This document shows, piece by piece, positions 6,639 through 14,880 of a stretch of DNA of 64,000 nucleotides. The translations under genes and the position numbers were made by a program. The notes beneath the pieces were generated by a model. It was not told the DNA's origin and made no database searches. It saw nothing but the letters and a program-made list of their open reading frames with translations. The stretch spans positions 1 through 64,000 of the forward strand of contig NZ_PZJU01000010.1 in assembly GCF_003206715.1 (NCBI RefSeq), read 5' to 3'. The DNA comes from Salinicola peritrichatus. GTDB lineage: Bacteria; Pseudomonadota; Gammaproteobacteria; Pseudomonadales; Halomonadaceae. Numbering within the stretch: the stretch's first letter is position 1; each line of letters opens with the position of its first letter.

Positions 6639-6759
6639 GCAAGCGTCGCCGCATTTCAGAACTGCGATCCGGTCGCTTCCCGGCTTGCGCCATTTCACCT
6701 GGGAGCGCACCATTTATCGTTCCGAACGATAAGCTTATGCAAGGGAGTCGCACAGCACG

Positions 6760-8577
6760 ATGAGCCTTTGGCGCCGACTGACGGGCAACGATACGCGAGA
6801 ACAGATCCACTTTCGTGCCCGGTTGGCGCGTTATTTCCCGATTACGACTTGGCTCCCCTACTATAACCGCCACCTGCTCAACGACGATCTGGTGGCGGCG
6901 GTCATCGTCACGCTGATGGTGATCCCGCAGGCGCTGGCCTACGCCATCCTCGCGGGTTTGCCGGCGATCACCGGCCTGTACGCCAGCATGCTGCCGCTGA
7001 TCGCCTACACCCTGTTCGGTACCAGCCGTACCCTGGCCGTCGGGCCGATGGCGATCGTCTCGTTGATGACGGCGGCGGCGCTCTCGCCGCTTTTCGTTCC
7101 CGGTAGCGTCGCTTACAGCCAGGGCGCGATGACGCTGGCGATGCTCTCCGGGCTGATTCTCGGCGTCATGGGTCTGCTGCGCCTGGGATTCTTCGCCAAC
7201 TTTCTCAGCCATCCGGTGGTCTCCGGGTTACTCACCGCCTCCGGCGTGCTGATCGCCGCCAGTCAGTTCGCCGGGTTGATGGGCATCGGCGGCTCGGGAT
7301 TCACGCTGATCGATCAACTCGCCCACCTGTTCAGGCATTTGAACGGTCTGCACTGGGCAACGCTGATACTGGGGCTGGCCGCGCTCGGGTTCCTGCTGTT
7401 CATGCGCCGGGCGGCGCCACTGTTGCGCAAACTGGGACTGACGGCCGGCGCTGCGACCTTTATCGTGCGGTTGGGGCCGGTGATCGCCGTTGCCGTGACG
7501 ACGCTGGTCTCCTGGTCAATGGACCTGCCGGCGCATGGGGTCAAGGTGGTGGGCGATATTCCCGCGCATTTGCCGCCGCTCAGTCTGCCCTCGTTCGATC
7601 CCGGCCTGCTGCGCGAACTGCTGCTGCCGGCGTTTCTGATCAGCGTGGTGGGATTCATCGAGTCCGTGTCGCTAGCCCAGATGCTGGCCGCGCGCCGGCG
7701 CGAGCGCATCTCGCCGGATCAGGAGCTGATCGGCCTCGGCAGCGCCAACCTGGCGGCCGCTTTCAGTTCCGGCATGCCGGTCACCGGGAGCCTGTCGCGC
7801 ACGGTGATCAACTTCGATGCCGGCGCGCGAACACCGGCCGCCGGTGCCTTCGCGGCGCTCGGCGTCGGGCTGGTGGTGCTGTTTCTCTCCCCGCTCATCG
7901 CCTATCTTCCTATCGCCACGCTGGCGGCCAGCATCATCGTGTCGGCGATGACGCTGGTCGACCTGCCCGGGCTCAAGCGCACCTGGCGCTATTCGCGCAG
8001 CGACTTCCTGGCCATGTTGATGACCATCGCGCTGACCTTCATCGAAGGCGTCGAGGCCGGGGTCATGGCCGGGGTCGGAGTGTCGCTGGCGCTCTATCTC
8101 TATCGCACCAGCCGACCCCATACCGCAGTCCTGGGCAGGCTGCCGGGAACGGAGCACTTCCGCAACGTCCGCCGCCACGAGGCCGAAATCGACGAGGAGA
8201 TTGCGCTTCTGCGCATCGACGAGAGCCTGTATTTCGCCAATGCCCGTTACCTGGAAGATACCGTTTACGGGCTACTGGCCGATCGCCCGGCGATGAAGCA
8301 CATGGTACTGATCTGCTCCGCGGTTAACCTGATCGATGCCTCGGCGCTCGAAAGCCTGGAAGCGATCAACTCCCGCCTGAAGGATTCCCAGATCACCTTG
8401 CATCTGGCCGAGGTGAAGGGGCCGGTCATGGACCGCTTGAAGAAGAGCGATTTTCTCGATCATCTGAGCGGCGATGTCTATCTCAGCACCTACGCGGCCT
8501 GGACCGACCTGCGCCACCGGCTCGAGGAGCGGGCCGCCGAAGCGAACGGCACCGAACCGGAATCGGAATCAAGATAG
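6760..8577 (+). CDS. SulP family anion permease with STAS domain
   Basis: Inner-membrane transporter of the SulP (SLC26) family, which carries sulfate, bicarbonate or dicarboxylates. The substrate here is not determined. The 605 residues include the SulP signature near residues 45-85 (LVAAVIVTLMVIPQALAYAILAGLPAITGLYAS), about 12 hydrophobic segments, and a C-terminal cytoplasmic STAS domain (about 465-570, including LICSAVNLIDASALESLEAI). It is probably monocistronic. The 3' end overlaps the convergent isomerase gene by 9 nt. No carbonic anhydrase or sulfate-assimilation gene adjoins it, so context does not settle the substrate. Confidence 0.9.
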   Translation: MSLWRRLTGNDTREQIHFRARLARYFPITTWLPYYNRHLLNDDLVAAVIVTLMVIPQALAYAILAGLPAITGLYASMLPLIAYTLFGTSRTLAVGPMAIVSLMTAAALSPLFVPGSVAYSQGAMTLAMLSGLILGVMGLLRLGFFANFLSHPVVSGLLTASGVLIAASQFAGLMGIGGSGFTLIDQLAHLFRHLNGLHWATLILGLAALGFLLFMRRAAPLLRKLGLTAGAATFIVRLGPVIAVAVTTLVSWSMDLPAHGVKVVGDIPAHLPPLSLPSFDPGLLRELLLPAFLISVVGFIESVSLAQMLAARRRERISPDQELIGLGSANLAAAFSSGMPVTGSLSRTVINFDAGARTPAAGAFAALGVGLVVLFLSPLIAYLPIATLAASIIVSAMTLVDLPGLKRTWRYSRSDFLAMLMTIALTFIEGVEAGVMAGVGVSLALYLYRTSRPHTAVLGRLPGTEHFRNVRRHEAEIDEEIALLRIDESLYFANARYLEDTVYGLLADRPAMKHMVLICSAVNLIDASALESLEAINSRLKDSQITLHLAEVKGPVMDRLKKSDFLDHLSGDVYLSTYAAWTDLRHRLEERAAEANGTEPESESR

Positions 8578-9777
8578 ACCGACCCGGACCGGCTCCCCGT
8601 GCTGGCGTCGCATGATCGGCAGAATCTCGTAGCAGGCTCCCAGGGTGTGGTAATCGGTCTTGGTCGCCGGGCTCTTCTCCTTGGAATAGCGCCGGTTATC
8701 CGGCGTCAGGATCCGGTACCAGGCGCCGTGTTGGTGATCGATCATGTGCTGCCAGGCGTAGTTGGCGAGCTTGTCGTACCAGCGCCAATAGCGCGACTCG
8801 CTGGTGAGATCGCCGAGCATCGCCGCTGTGGCCAGGCTTTCCGCCTGCGCCCAGTAGAGCTTGTCCCGATCGAGAAACTCGCGGTTGAAGTCGACCCCTC
8901 GGACCAGGCCGCCATGCCGGGTGTCCCACCCGGCCTCGACCGCTTCGATGAAAATCCGTTCGGCGGTCTCGACCAGCCACTGCTCTTCCGGAAAATGGCG
9001 CGCCAGCATCACCAGCAGTTTAGCCCATTCGGTTTGATGGCCAATCTGAAAGCCCCACGGCCGGAACAGGTCGTCCGGCCTGTCGCGGTGGTAATCGAAG
9101 TCGATCCGCCAGTTGCTGTCGTAGTGTTCCCAGAGCCAGCCATTACCCATCGGAGCCAGCTTGAGCCACAGTGCGCGAGCGATATCGAACGCACGCTCGA
9201 CGAAGGCCCGATCGCCCGTCGCCTCGAATGCGGCGACAAGCGCCTCGCAGCTGTGCATGTTGGCGCTCTGCCCGCGGTAGCCGCTCACATGCCAGTGCTC
9301 GTCCGCCGTACTGGCATAAAGCCCCCGATGCGGCTCGAAAAAGCGTCTGGTCTGTAGCTCGTGAACCCGATACAGATTCCCGCGCGCCTCCGGAATGCCG
9401 GCTTTCAGCGCCGTGGCATAGGCCAGCAGCACGCAGGCCAGACCTTGACAGTGTTGGGTGGTGTCATCCGGTTTGCCGTGGTCCAGCGTCCAGGCATAAC
9501 CCTGGGTACGCGTCTGATAGTGCGACTCTTCGAGATACTTGAGGCCGTGCCGCGCCCAGGCCAGATATTCGGCATTGCCGCTGTGCATCGCGTATCGCGC
9601 ATAGACGATCACATAACGGGCACTGGAAACCAGGTGGCGGTGAGTTCGGTTGTAAACGTGGCCATCGTCGGTGAGGTAGTGGTAGAAGCCTGCCTGGGGG
9701 TCGATGCAGCGCGGATGGTAGAACGACATGATCTTGTCGATGTGCTGTTCGATCTGGTGCGGCGTGGTGAGTGGCAT
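8569..9777 (-). CDS. AGE family epimerase/isomerase
   Basis: Member of the N-acylglucosamine 2-epimerase family, an (alpha/alpha)6 barrel that includes mannose and sulfoquinovose isomerases (ManI/YihS-like). The 402 residues show conserved barrel motifs such as YNRTHRHLVSSARYVIVYARY, SANMHSCEALVAAFEATGD, PWGFQIGHQTEWAKLLV and KTDYHTLGACYE with catalytic His residues. The start at 9777 has GGGGAGG 5 nt upstream. The frame is open to 9939, but that extension has no family-like content. It is divergent from a GntR regulator. An aldose-ketose isomerase role is likely, and the exact sugar is unknown. Confidence 0.82.
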   Translation of the reverse strand: MPLTTPHQIEQHIDKIMSFYHPRCIDPQAGFYHYLTDDGHVYNRTHRHLVSSARYVIVYARYAMHSGNAEYLAWARHGLKYLEESHYQTRTQGYAWTLDHGKPDDTTQHCQGLACVLLAYATALKAGIPEARGNLYRVHELQTRRFFEPHRGLYASTADEHWHVSGYRGQSANMHSCEALVAAFEATGDRAFVERAFDIARALWLKLAPMGNGWLWEHYDSNWRIDFDYHRDRPDDLFRPWGFQIGHQTEWAKLLVMLARHFPEEQWLVETAERIFIEAVEAGWDTRHGGLVRGVDFNREFLDRDKLYWAQAESLATAAMLGDLTSESRYWRWYDKLANYAWQHMIDHQHGAWYRILTPDNRRYSKEKSPATKTDYHTLGACYEILPIMRRQHGEPVRVGLS

Positions 9778-9938
9778 GGATGCCTCCCCGGGATCACGGC
9801 GTGGACGGCCTCGCCACCATTCTGGGTGGCCGTCGATGGAGCGACAATCCGCCACTGGTCGAACGAGAACGTTGGCAAGCCACCTCTCGAACTTTCCTTG
9901 GCGTCGATATTCCCGTTCAATATCGACAGATCCCCGCA

Positions 9939-10667
9939 ATGGCTATTCGCATGACCCACGCCGCCCAATCCCAGACCGCTCTCGAAGCCTACCGCCACCT
10001 CAAGCGGGACATCGTGCGCGGCACCTACGCACCGACGGAAAAGCTGGCGATGAGCCATCTCAAGAGCCGCTACGGGATCGGCGTCGGCCCGCTGCGCGAG
10101 GCGCTGACGCGACTGGTCGGCGAGCGGCTGGTGACGAGCGTCAGCCAGCGCGGCTACCGGGTGGCGCCGATGTCGCTGGCCGAACTGGAAGCCATCTACG
10201 ACGCCCGCGCCGAGCTGGAGGGGCTGCTGGTGCGACTCGCCATCGAACGCGGCGATGACGACTGGGAGGCGATGATCGTCGCCTGCGCGCACCGCCTGGC
10301 CAAGGTCACGCGGGTCCAGGATGGCAACGAGATGCTGGAACTCTGGGACACCCGGCACCAGGCGCTGCACGACGCCATCGTCGCCGGTTGCGCGTCCGAA
10401 CCGCTGCTGCAGTCGCGTGCGGCACTGTTCGACCAGGCGCAGCGCTACCGTCACCTATGGCTACGCCAGACGGTGTTCTCGGCGGAAGCGCTGGCGGCCA
10501 AGCATGCCGAGCATGAGCAGCTCGTTCAGGTAGTGATGGCTCGCGACGCTCGCAGCGCCAGCGAACTCATGCGCGAGCACCTGATGACGCCGGTGCCGAT
10601 CATCCGCGAGCGGCTGGCGCAGTGCGGCTGGGCCTCGGACCGCCCGGCCGCCGCGCTCAGTCGATGA
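9939..10667 (+). CDS. GntR/FCD family transcriptional regulator (CsiR-like)
   Basis: DNA-binding repressor with a winged helix (about residues 12-75: YRHLKRDIVRGTYAPTEKLAMSHLKSRYG, GPLREALTRLVGERLV) and a helical FCD ligand domain (about 85-215). The sequence resembles CsiR, the glutarate-responsive repressor. That fits its convergent neighbour, a glutarate-type CoA-transferase, whose 3' end it overlaps by 11 nt. It is also divergent from the AGE isomerase, so that gene could be a target instead. The start is the ATG at 9939 or 9951, and neither has a strong Shine-Dalgarno. Confidence 0.8.
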   Translation: MAIRMTHAAQSQTALEAYRHLKRDIVRGTYAPTEKLAMSHLKSRYGIGVGPLREALTRLVGERLVTSVSQRGYRVAPMSLAELEAIYDARAELEGLLVRLAIERGDDDWEAMIVACAHRLAKVTRVQDGNEMLELWDTRHQALHDAIVAGCASEPLLQSRAALFDQAQRYRHLWLRQTVFSAEALAAKHAEHEQLVQVVMARDARSASELMREHLMTPVPIIRERLAQCGWASDRPAAALSR

Positions 10668-11892
10668 CGCCACGCTCACGCAGCGCCCGGCACCGGGCCG
10701 GCTCCATCGACAGCCAGTCGGCCAACACGCTGTCGGTATGTTCGCCGAGCCGTGGCGGCGCCTGCTCGGCCGAAAGCCGCCGGCCATCCAGCTTGACCGG
10801 GTTGCCGACCAGCCTCGCTCGCCGTCCATCGGCGTAATGCCGTTCGATCTCCAGGCCACGGTGGCGCACCTGCGGGTCGTCGAATACCTGATCCAGCGTA
10901 TTGATCGGCCCGCAGGGCACGCCCGCCGCCTCGAGTCGCTCGAGCCACTCGTTCCGCGCCCGAGTCTTCAGCCGGTCGCTCAATAGCGGTATCAGCAGAT
11001 CGCGATGGGCGACGCGCTCGGCGTTGGTGGCGAAGCGCGGATCGTCGGCCAGGGCCGGTTCTCCCAGCGCCTCGCAAAGCCGCCGGAACTGGCCGTCGTT
11101 GCCCACGGTGATGATGAGGTGACCATCGGCGGCCGCGAACGCCTGGTAGGGAACGATGTTGGGATGCGCATTGCCCATCCGCCGGGGCACCTGGCCGCTG
11201 GTCAGGTAATTGAGTGCCTGGTTGGCCAGCACGCCGACCTGAACGTCGAGCAGCGCCATGTCGATGTAGGCGCCCTCGCCGCTCGCATCGCGGCGACGCA
11301 ACGCGGCCAGGATCGCGTTGGCGGCGTAGAGCCCGGTGAAGATATCGGTGATCGCCACGCCGACCTTGGTCGGCTCGCCGCCGGCGGCATCGGCGCCGCC
11401 GGTCAGGCTCATCAGGCCGCCCATGCCCTGGATCAGAAAATCGTAGCCGGCGCGCTCGGCATAAGGACCATCCTGGCCGAAGCCGGTGATCGAGCAGTAG
11501 ACCAGATCCGGCTTGAGGCGCTTGAGGCTTGCGTAATCGAGCCCGTAGCCGGCCAGCCCGCCGACCTTGAAATTCTCGATCACCACGTCGGCCCGCGCCG
11601 CCAGTCGGCGTACCAGTTGCTGCCCTTCGGCCGAGGCGAGGTCGATGGCAACCGAGCGCTTGCCGCGATTGGCACTGAGAAAGTAGGCCGACTCGCGGGT
11701 GTTTTCCGATTCGCGGGTATCCTCCAGCCACGGCGGCCCCCAGGCGCGGGTGTCGTCACCACGCCCGGGGCGCTCGATCTTGATCACATCGGCACCCAGG
11801 TCGGCCAGTTGCTGGGTGCACCAGGGGCCGGCCAACACCCGGGAAAGGTCCAGAACCTTGAGGCCCGCCAAGGGCTGCGTGAATTCGCCCAC
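10657..11892 (-). CDS. CaiB/BaiF CoA-transferase (likely succinyl-CoA:glutarate)
   Basis: Class III CoA-transferase of 411 residues. It starts GLKVLDLSRVLAGPWCTQQLADLGADVIKIERP, the conserved family N-terminus, and has the catalytic Asp region at VGVAITDIFTGLYAANAILAAL (about residues 170-190). It lies 3 nt downstream of the glutaryl-CoA dehydrogenase gene. The likely job is activation of glutarate to glutaryl-CoA using succinyl-CoA, as in SUGCT-type enzymes. Substrate assignment rests on that linkage, because the family also includes formyl-CoA and carnitine CoA-transferases. Confidence 0.85.
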   Translation of the reverse strand: MGEFTQPLAGLKVLDLSRVLAGPWCTQQLADLGADVIKIERPGRGDDTRAWGPPWLEDTRESENTRESAYFLSANRGKRSVAIDLASAEGQQLVRRLAARADVVIENFKVGGLAGYGLDYASLKRLKPDLVYCSITGFGQDGPYAERAGYDFLIQGMGGLMSLTGGADAAGGEPTKVGVAITDIFTGLYAANAILAALRRRDASGEGAYIDMALLDVQVGVLANQALNYLTSGQVPRRMGNAHPNIVPYQAFAAADGHLIITVGNDGQFRRLCEALGEPALADDPRFATNAERVAHRDLLIPLLSDRLKTRARNEWLERLEAAGVPCGPINTLDQVFDDPQVRHRGLEIERHYADGRRARLVGNPVKLDGRRLSAEQAPPRLGEHTDSVLADWLSMEPARCRALRERGVID

Positions 11893-11895
11893 GGA

Positions 11896-13074
11896 TCACC
11901 CGAACGCCTGGATGCCGGTCTGGGCGCGGCCGAGAATCAACGCATGCACGTCGTGGGTGCCTTCGTAGGTATTGACGGTCTCGAGGTTGATCATGTGGCG
12001 GATCACGCCGAACTCCAGCGAAATGCCGTTGCCGCCGTGCATGTCCCGCGCGACGCGCGCGATGTCGAGCGCCTTGCCGCAGTGATTGCGCTTGATCAGC
12101 GAGATCATCTCCGGCGTCGCCTGGCCGCTGTCGAGCAAGCGCCCGACGCGCAGACAGGCCTGCAATCCCAGCGCGATCTCGGTCTGCATGTTGGCCAGCT
12201 TGAGCTGCACCAGTTGCGTCGCCGCCAGCGGGCGTCCGAACTGTTGGCGATCCAGGGTGTACTGGCGCGCCGCATGCCAGCAGAACTCCGCCGCGCCCAT
12301 GGTCCCCCAGGCAATACCGTAGCGCGCCTTGTTGAGACAGCCGAACGGACCGCCCAGGCCAGTGGCTCCCGGTAGTAACGCGTCGTCGGGCACGAAGACG
12401 TCATCCAGCACGATCTCGCCGGTCAGCGAGGCGCGCAGCGAGGCCTTGGCGTGGATCGTCGGCGTCGAGAATCCTTCGGCGCCGCGCTCGACCAGGAATC
12501 CCTTGATCTTGCCCTCGTGAGCCTCCGACTTGGCCCAGACCACGGCGACATCGGCGATCGGGCTGTTGGTGATCCACATCTTCTGGCCGCTGAGACGATA
12601 GCCGCCCTCCACCCGGCGCGCCCGGGTCTGCATGCCGCCGGGATCGGAACCGGCGTTGGGCTCGGTCAGGCCGAAGCAACCGACCAGCTCGCCGCTGGCC
12701 AGCCTGGGCAGATAGTGGCGCTTCTGGGCTTCGGAACCGTAAGCCTCGATCGGGTACATCACCAGCGACGACTGCACGCTCATCGCCGAGCGGTAACCGG
12801 AGTCGACCCGTTCGACCTCGCGAGCGATCAAGCCATAGGCAACATGATTGACGCCCGCCCCGCCGTACTCCTCGGCGACCGTGGCACCCAGCAGGCCCAG
12901 CTCTCCCATTTCATGCAGGATGTCGCGGTCGAAGCGCTCGCTCTCGAAGGCTTCCAGCACCCGGGGCTGCAGCTTCTCCTGGCAGTAGTCGCGCGCGACC
13001 TGCTGGATCTGGCGCTCTTCTTCACTCAACTGCTGGTCGAAGAGCAATGGATCTTCCCACTGGAAAGCGGACAT
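11896..13074 (-). CDS. gcdH: Glutaryl-CoA dehydrogenase
   Basis: FAD-dependent acyl-CoA dehydrogenase that oxidises and decarboxylates glutaryl-CoA to crotonyl-CoA in lysine and glutarate breakdown. The 392 residues carry [21 protein letters not shown] and [18 protein letters not shown], the [17 protein letters not shown] segment, and the catalytic Glu in [17 protein letters not shown] near residue 375. All are GcdH-like. The start at 13074 has AAGGAG 8 nt upstream. It is the first gene of a two-gene operon with the CoA-transferase, and its promoter region faces abiEi. Confidence 0.92.
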   Translation of the reverse strand: MSAFQWEDPLLFDQQLSEEERQIQQVARDYCQEKLQPRVLEAFESERFDRDILHEMGELGLLGATVAEEYGGAGVNHVAYGLIAREVERVDSGYRSAMSVQSSLVMYPIEAYGSEAQKRHYLPRLASGELVGCFGLTEPNAGSDPGGMQTRARRVEGGYRLSGQKMWITNSPIADVAVVWAKSEAHEGKIKGFLVERGAEGFSTPTIHAKASLRASLTGEIVLDDVFVPDDALLPGATGLGGPFGCLNKARYGIAWGTMGAAEFCWHAARQYTLDRQQFGRPLAATQLVQLKLANMQTEIALGLQACLRVGRLLDSGQATPEMISLIKRNHCGKALDIARVARDMHGGNGISLEFGVIRHMINLETVNTYEGTHDVHALILGRAQTGIQAFG

Positions 13075-13178
13075 GGCTGGCGCTCCTTCAAGGCGTATCG
13101 GCAAGACTGTGGAAGCTCCACGATAGCGCCAGCATGAATGTCGATACTATTAGCAAAATGTCTACGTTTTAAATCCTT

Positions 13179-13192
13179 TTGCAATATTGCAA
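13179..13192. promoter_or_regulatory. Perfect palindrome between gcdH and abiEi
   Basis: TTGCAATATTGCAA is a perfect 14-bp palindrome in the AT-rich divergent spacer, 105 nt from gcdH and 51 nt from abiEi. It is a plausible operator for either promoter. A GntR-type regulator of gcdH is one candidate. Confidence 0.4.
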
Positions 13193-13198
13193 TAGAAC

Positions 13199-13242
13199 AA
13201 GTGGACACTTAATCTATCCATAAATAGATTTGGTGTTCACTT
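13199..13242 (+). promoter_or_regulatory. Two-part inverted repeat abutting abiEi (likely AbiEi operator)
   Basis: Outer arms AAGTGGACAC (13199-13208) and GTGTTCACTT (13233-13242), 9 of 10 matching, enclose perfect inner arms AATCTAT (13211-13217) and ATAGATT (13224-13230). The repeat ends at the base before the ATG. Characterised AbiEi proteins repress their operon by binding inverted repeats. The position would also block translation if it forms in RNA. Confidence 0.6.
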
Positions 13243-13815
13243 ATGGACCTAAATACCGCTCGTAAGCGGCTGGATCGCTGGGATAGGCAAGGGCGAAGCG
13301 TCTATACCCTGGCCGATCTGGCCAAGCTATTTCCCGAGGATAGCCCCAAGACGTTGCAAGAAAGCATTGGGCGACTACGCCGCTTCGGTGTGCTCGAAGG
13401 CGTTCTTAGGGGGATCTATGTTTATGCTCAATCAAGACGGACAAAAGCCGATCGGCTCGAGGAAATCGCCAAGGCCATGCGGCGTGGCGAGTATAGTTAC
13501 GTCAGCCTGGAGTCGGCCTTATCGGCTTACGGCGCGATATCCCAGATCCCGGTCGATCGGTTGACGATCATGACCACAGGGCGAAAAGGCGTCTATCGGA
13601 CGCCTTATGGCACGCTAGAATTCACACACACCAAGCGACCTTTACAGGAACTGCTCCAGCGGATGCGGGATGTCGGACGCCCGTTGAAAGTTGCGACTCC
13701 GGAGGCGGCTTGGGCCGACCTCAAGCGCGTCGGCCGCAATACTCATCTGGTAGATACCGAGGCGCTTTTACCGGATGGATATCAGGCGCCTGACAGGGAG
13801 CAGGATATTCCATGA
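13243..13815 (+). CDS. AbiEi family antitoxin/repressor
   Basis: Antitoxin of a type IV AbiE module. The 190 residues begin with a winged helix-turn-helix (SVYTLADLAKLFPEDSPKTLQESIGRLRRFGVLEGVLRGIYVYA, about 18-62). They continue with the AbiEi body, including GEYSYVSLESALSAYGAISQIP and LTIMTTGRKGVYRTPYGTLEFTH. It probably represses its own promoter via the inverted repeat that abuts the ATG. The stop overlaps abiEii by 4 nt. No phage or prophage genes adjoin it. Confidence 0.88.
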   Translation: MDLNTARKRLDRWDRQGRSVYTLADLAKLFPEDSPKTLQESIGRLRRFGVLEGVLRGIYVYAQSRRTKADRLEEIAKAMRRGEYSYVSLESALSAYGAISQIPVDRLTIMTTGRKGVYRTPYGTLEFTHTKRPLQELLQRMRDVGRPLKVATPEAAWADLKRVGRNTHLVDTEALLPDGYQAPDREQDIP

Positions 13816-14738
13816 AACGTATTGAACCTGCGGACTTCGCGGCTCTTGTCGATCGAGCCATGGAAGATCCCAACCGTCGCGCGATGCGACCGGTGGTCGA
13901 AAAGGAATTGCTGCATTTCGATATTCTGTTCGCTCTCGATCGTGAGCGGTTACTCGAAGGGCTGACATTTCAAGGCGGGACATCATTGAGACTCTGCTAC
14001 GGCGCCCCGCGTTTCAGCGAAGATCTCGACTTCGTGGGTGGGACGGAGTTTACCCGTCAGGATGTCTCGCGCATCAAGACATGCATCGAGGACTATGTCA
14101 GCCGACGCTATCGACCGGAAGTCACCGTCAAGCAGCCGAAAACGCTCCGCGAAGATCCTCGCTATGCCGAAGTGAAAGTCGACAAATGGCAGATTGCCGT
14201 GACTACCGCACCGGCTAGACGCGACCTGGCCAAGCAGAAAATCAAGCTGGAGATCGCCAATATCCCGGCTTACACGCGGCAGGCAAACGGCTTGCAGCTA
14301 CACTACCCTTTCCTGCCGGACGGCTATACGGATCTGCTGATCCTCACGGAGACACTGGACGAGATCATGGCCGATAAACTGGTGTCGCTGGTCAACACTC
14401 AGCGCTATGTCCGCAACCGCGATATTTGGGATCTGCAATGGCTGAAGCAGCAAGGCGCGCAACCAGACGTCGAGCTGGTACGGAAGAAGCTGTCCGACTA
14501 CCGGATAACGGATTATACCGTCAAGGCACGACGCCTGATCGAACACCTCTCTGGAATCATCCAAGGCGCCGAGTTTCAGCAGGAAATGCAGCGATTCCTT
14601 CCGGCCGATGTGCTCGATCGAACCTTGAACAACCCGAAGTTTGCGGATTATCTGACACGGGAATTGAAGCGTACTTTCACGCAAATCGTCGACGCGCTCG
14701 AGGGGCAAAAACCAGCGGGGCCGGAATTCGTTCTCTAA
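13812..14738 (+). CDS. AbiEii/AbiGii family nucleotidyltransferase toxin
   Basis: Toxin of the AbiE abortive-infection module, a nucleotidyltransferase of the DNA polymerase beta fold. The core motif is clear near residues 53-76: FQGGTSLRLCYGAPR, then FSEDLDFVG, giving the GGTSLR and SXDLDF elements with two metal-binding Asp residues. Further conserved parts include LILTETLDEIMADKLVSL and RNRDIWDLQWL. At 308 residues it is full length. The TAA stop shares its last base with the first base of a long hairpin repeat, so that element marks the end of the gene. Confidence 0.9.
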   Translation: MKRIEPADFAALVDRAMEDPNRRAMRPVVEKELLHFDILFALDRERLLEGLTFQGGTSLRLCYGAPRFSEDLDFVGGTEFTRQDVSRIKTCIEDYVSRRYRPEVTVKQPKTLREDPRYAEVKVDKWQIAVTTAPARRDLAKQKIKLEIANIPAYTRQANGLQLHYPFLPDGYTDLLILTETLDEIMADKLVSLVNTQRYVRNRDIWDLQWLKQQGAQPDVELVRKKLSDYRITDYTVKARRLIEHLSGIIQGAEFQQEMQRFLPADVLDRTLNNPKFADYLTRELKRTFTQIVDALEGQKPAGPEFVL

Positions 14739-14880
14739 GAGGGTGTTTACAAAACAGGCGAATGAAGGCAAGACAAGGCGAAATCGACCGAACAAGCGCA
14801 GTTTACAAGTCGTAAATGAGCATTGTGAGGACGATTTCAACGCCGTATTGCCGAATGCAGCCCTTTTGTAAACACCCTCT
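14738..14880 (+). repeat. Hairpin repeat element, copy A
   Basis: 143-bp element bounded by a perfect 17-bp inverted repeat (14738-14754 AGAGGGTGTTTACAAAA; 14864-14880 its complement). Inner arms GGCGAAATCG (14777-14786) pair with CGATTT (14832-14837) plus CGCC (14841-14844) across a CAA bulge. The tip is GTTTAC-aagtc-GTAAATGAGCATT (14801-14824). The abiEii stop (14736-14738) and the cydC stop (TAG, 14881-14879) both use element-end bases. It may act as a bidirectional terminator. Confidence 0.85.

Noticed and set aside
11005-12375. 456-codon plus-strand ORF opposite the CoA-transferase and gcdH
   Set aside because: It spans two genes read on the other strand and has no family features.
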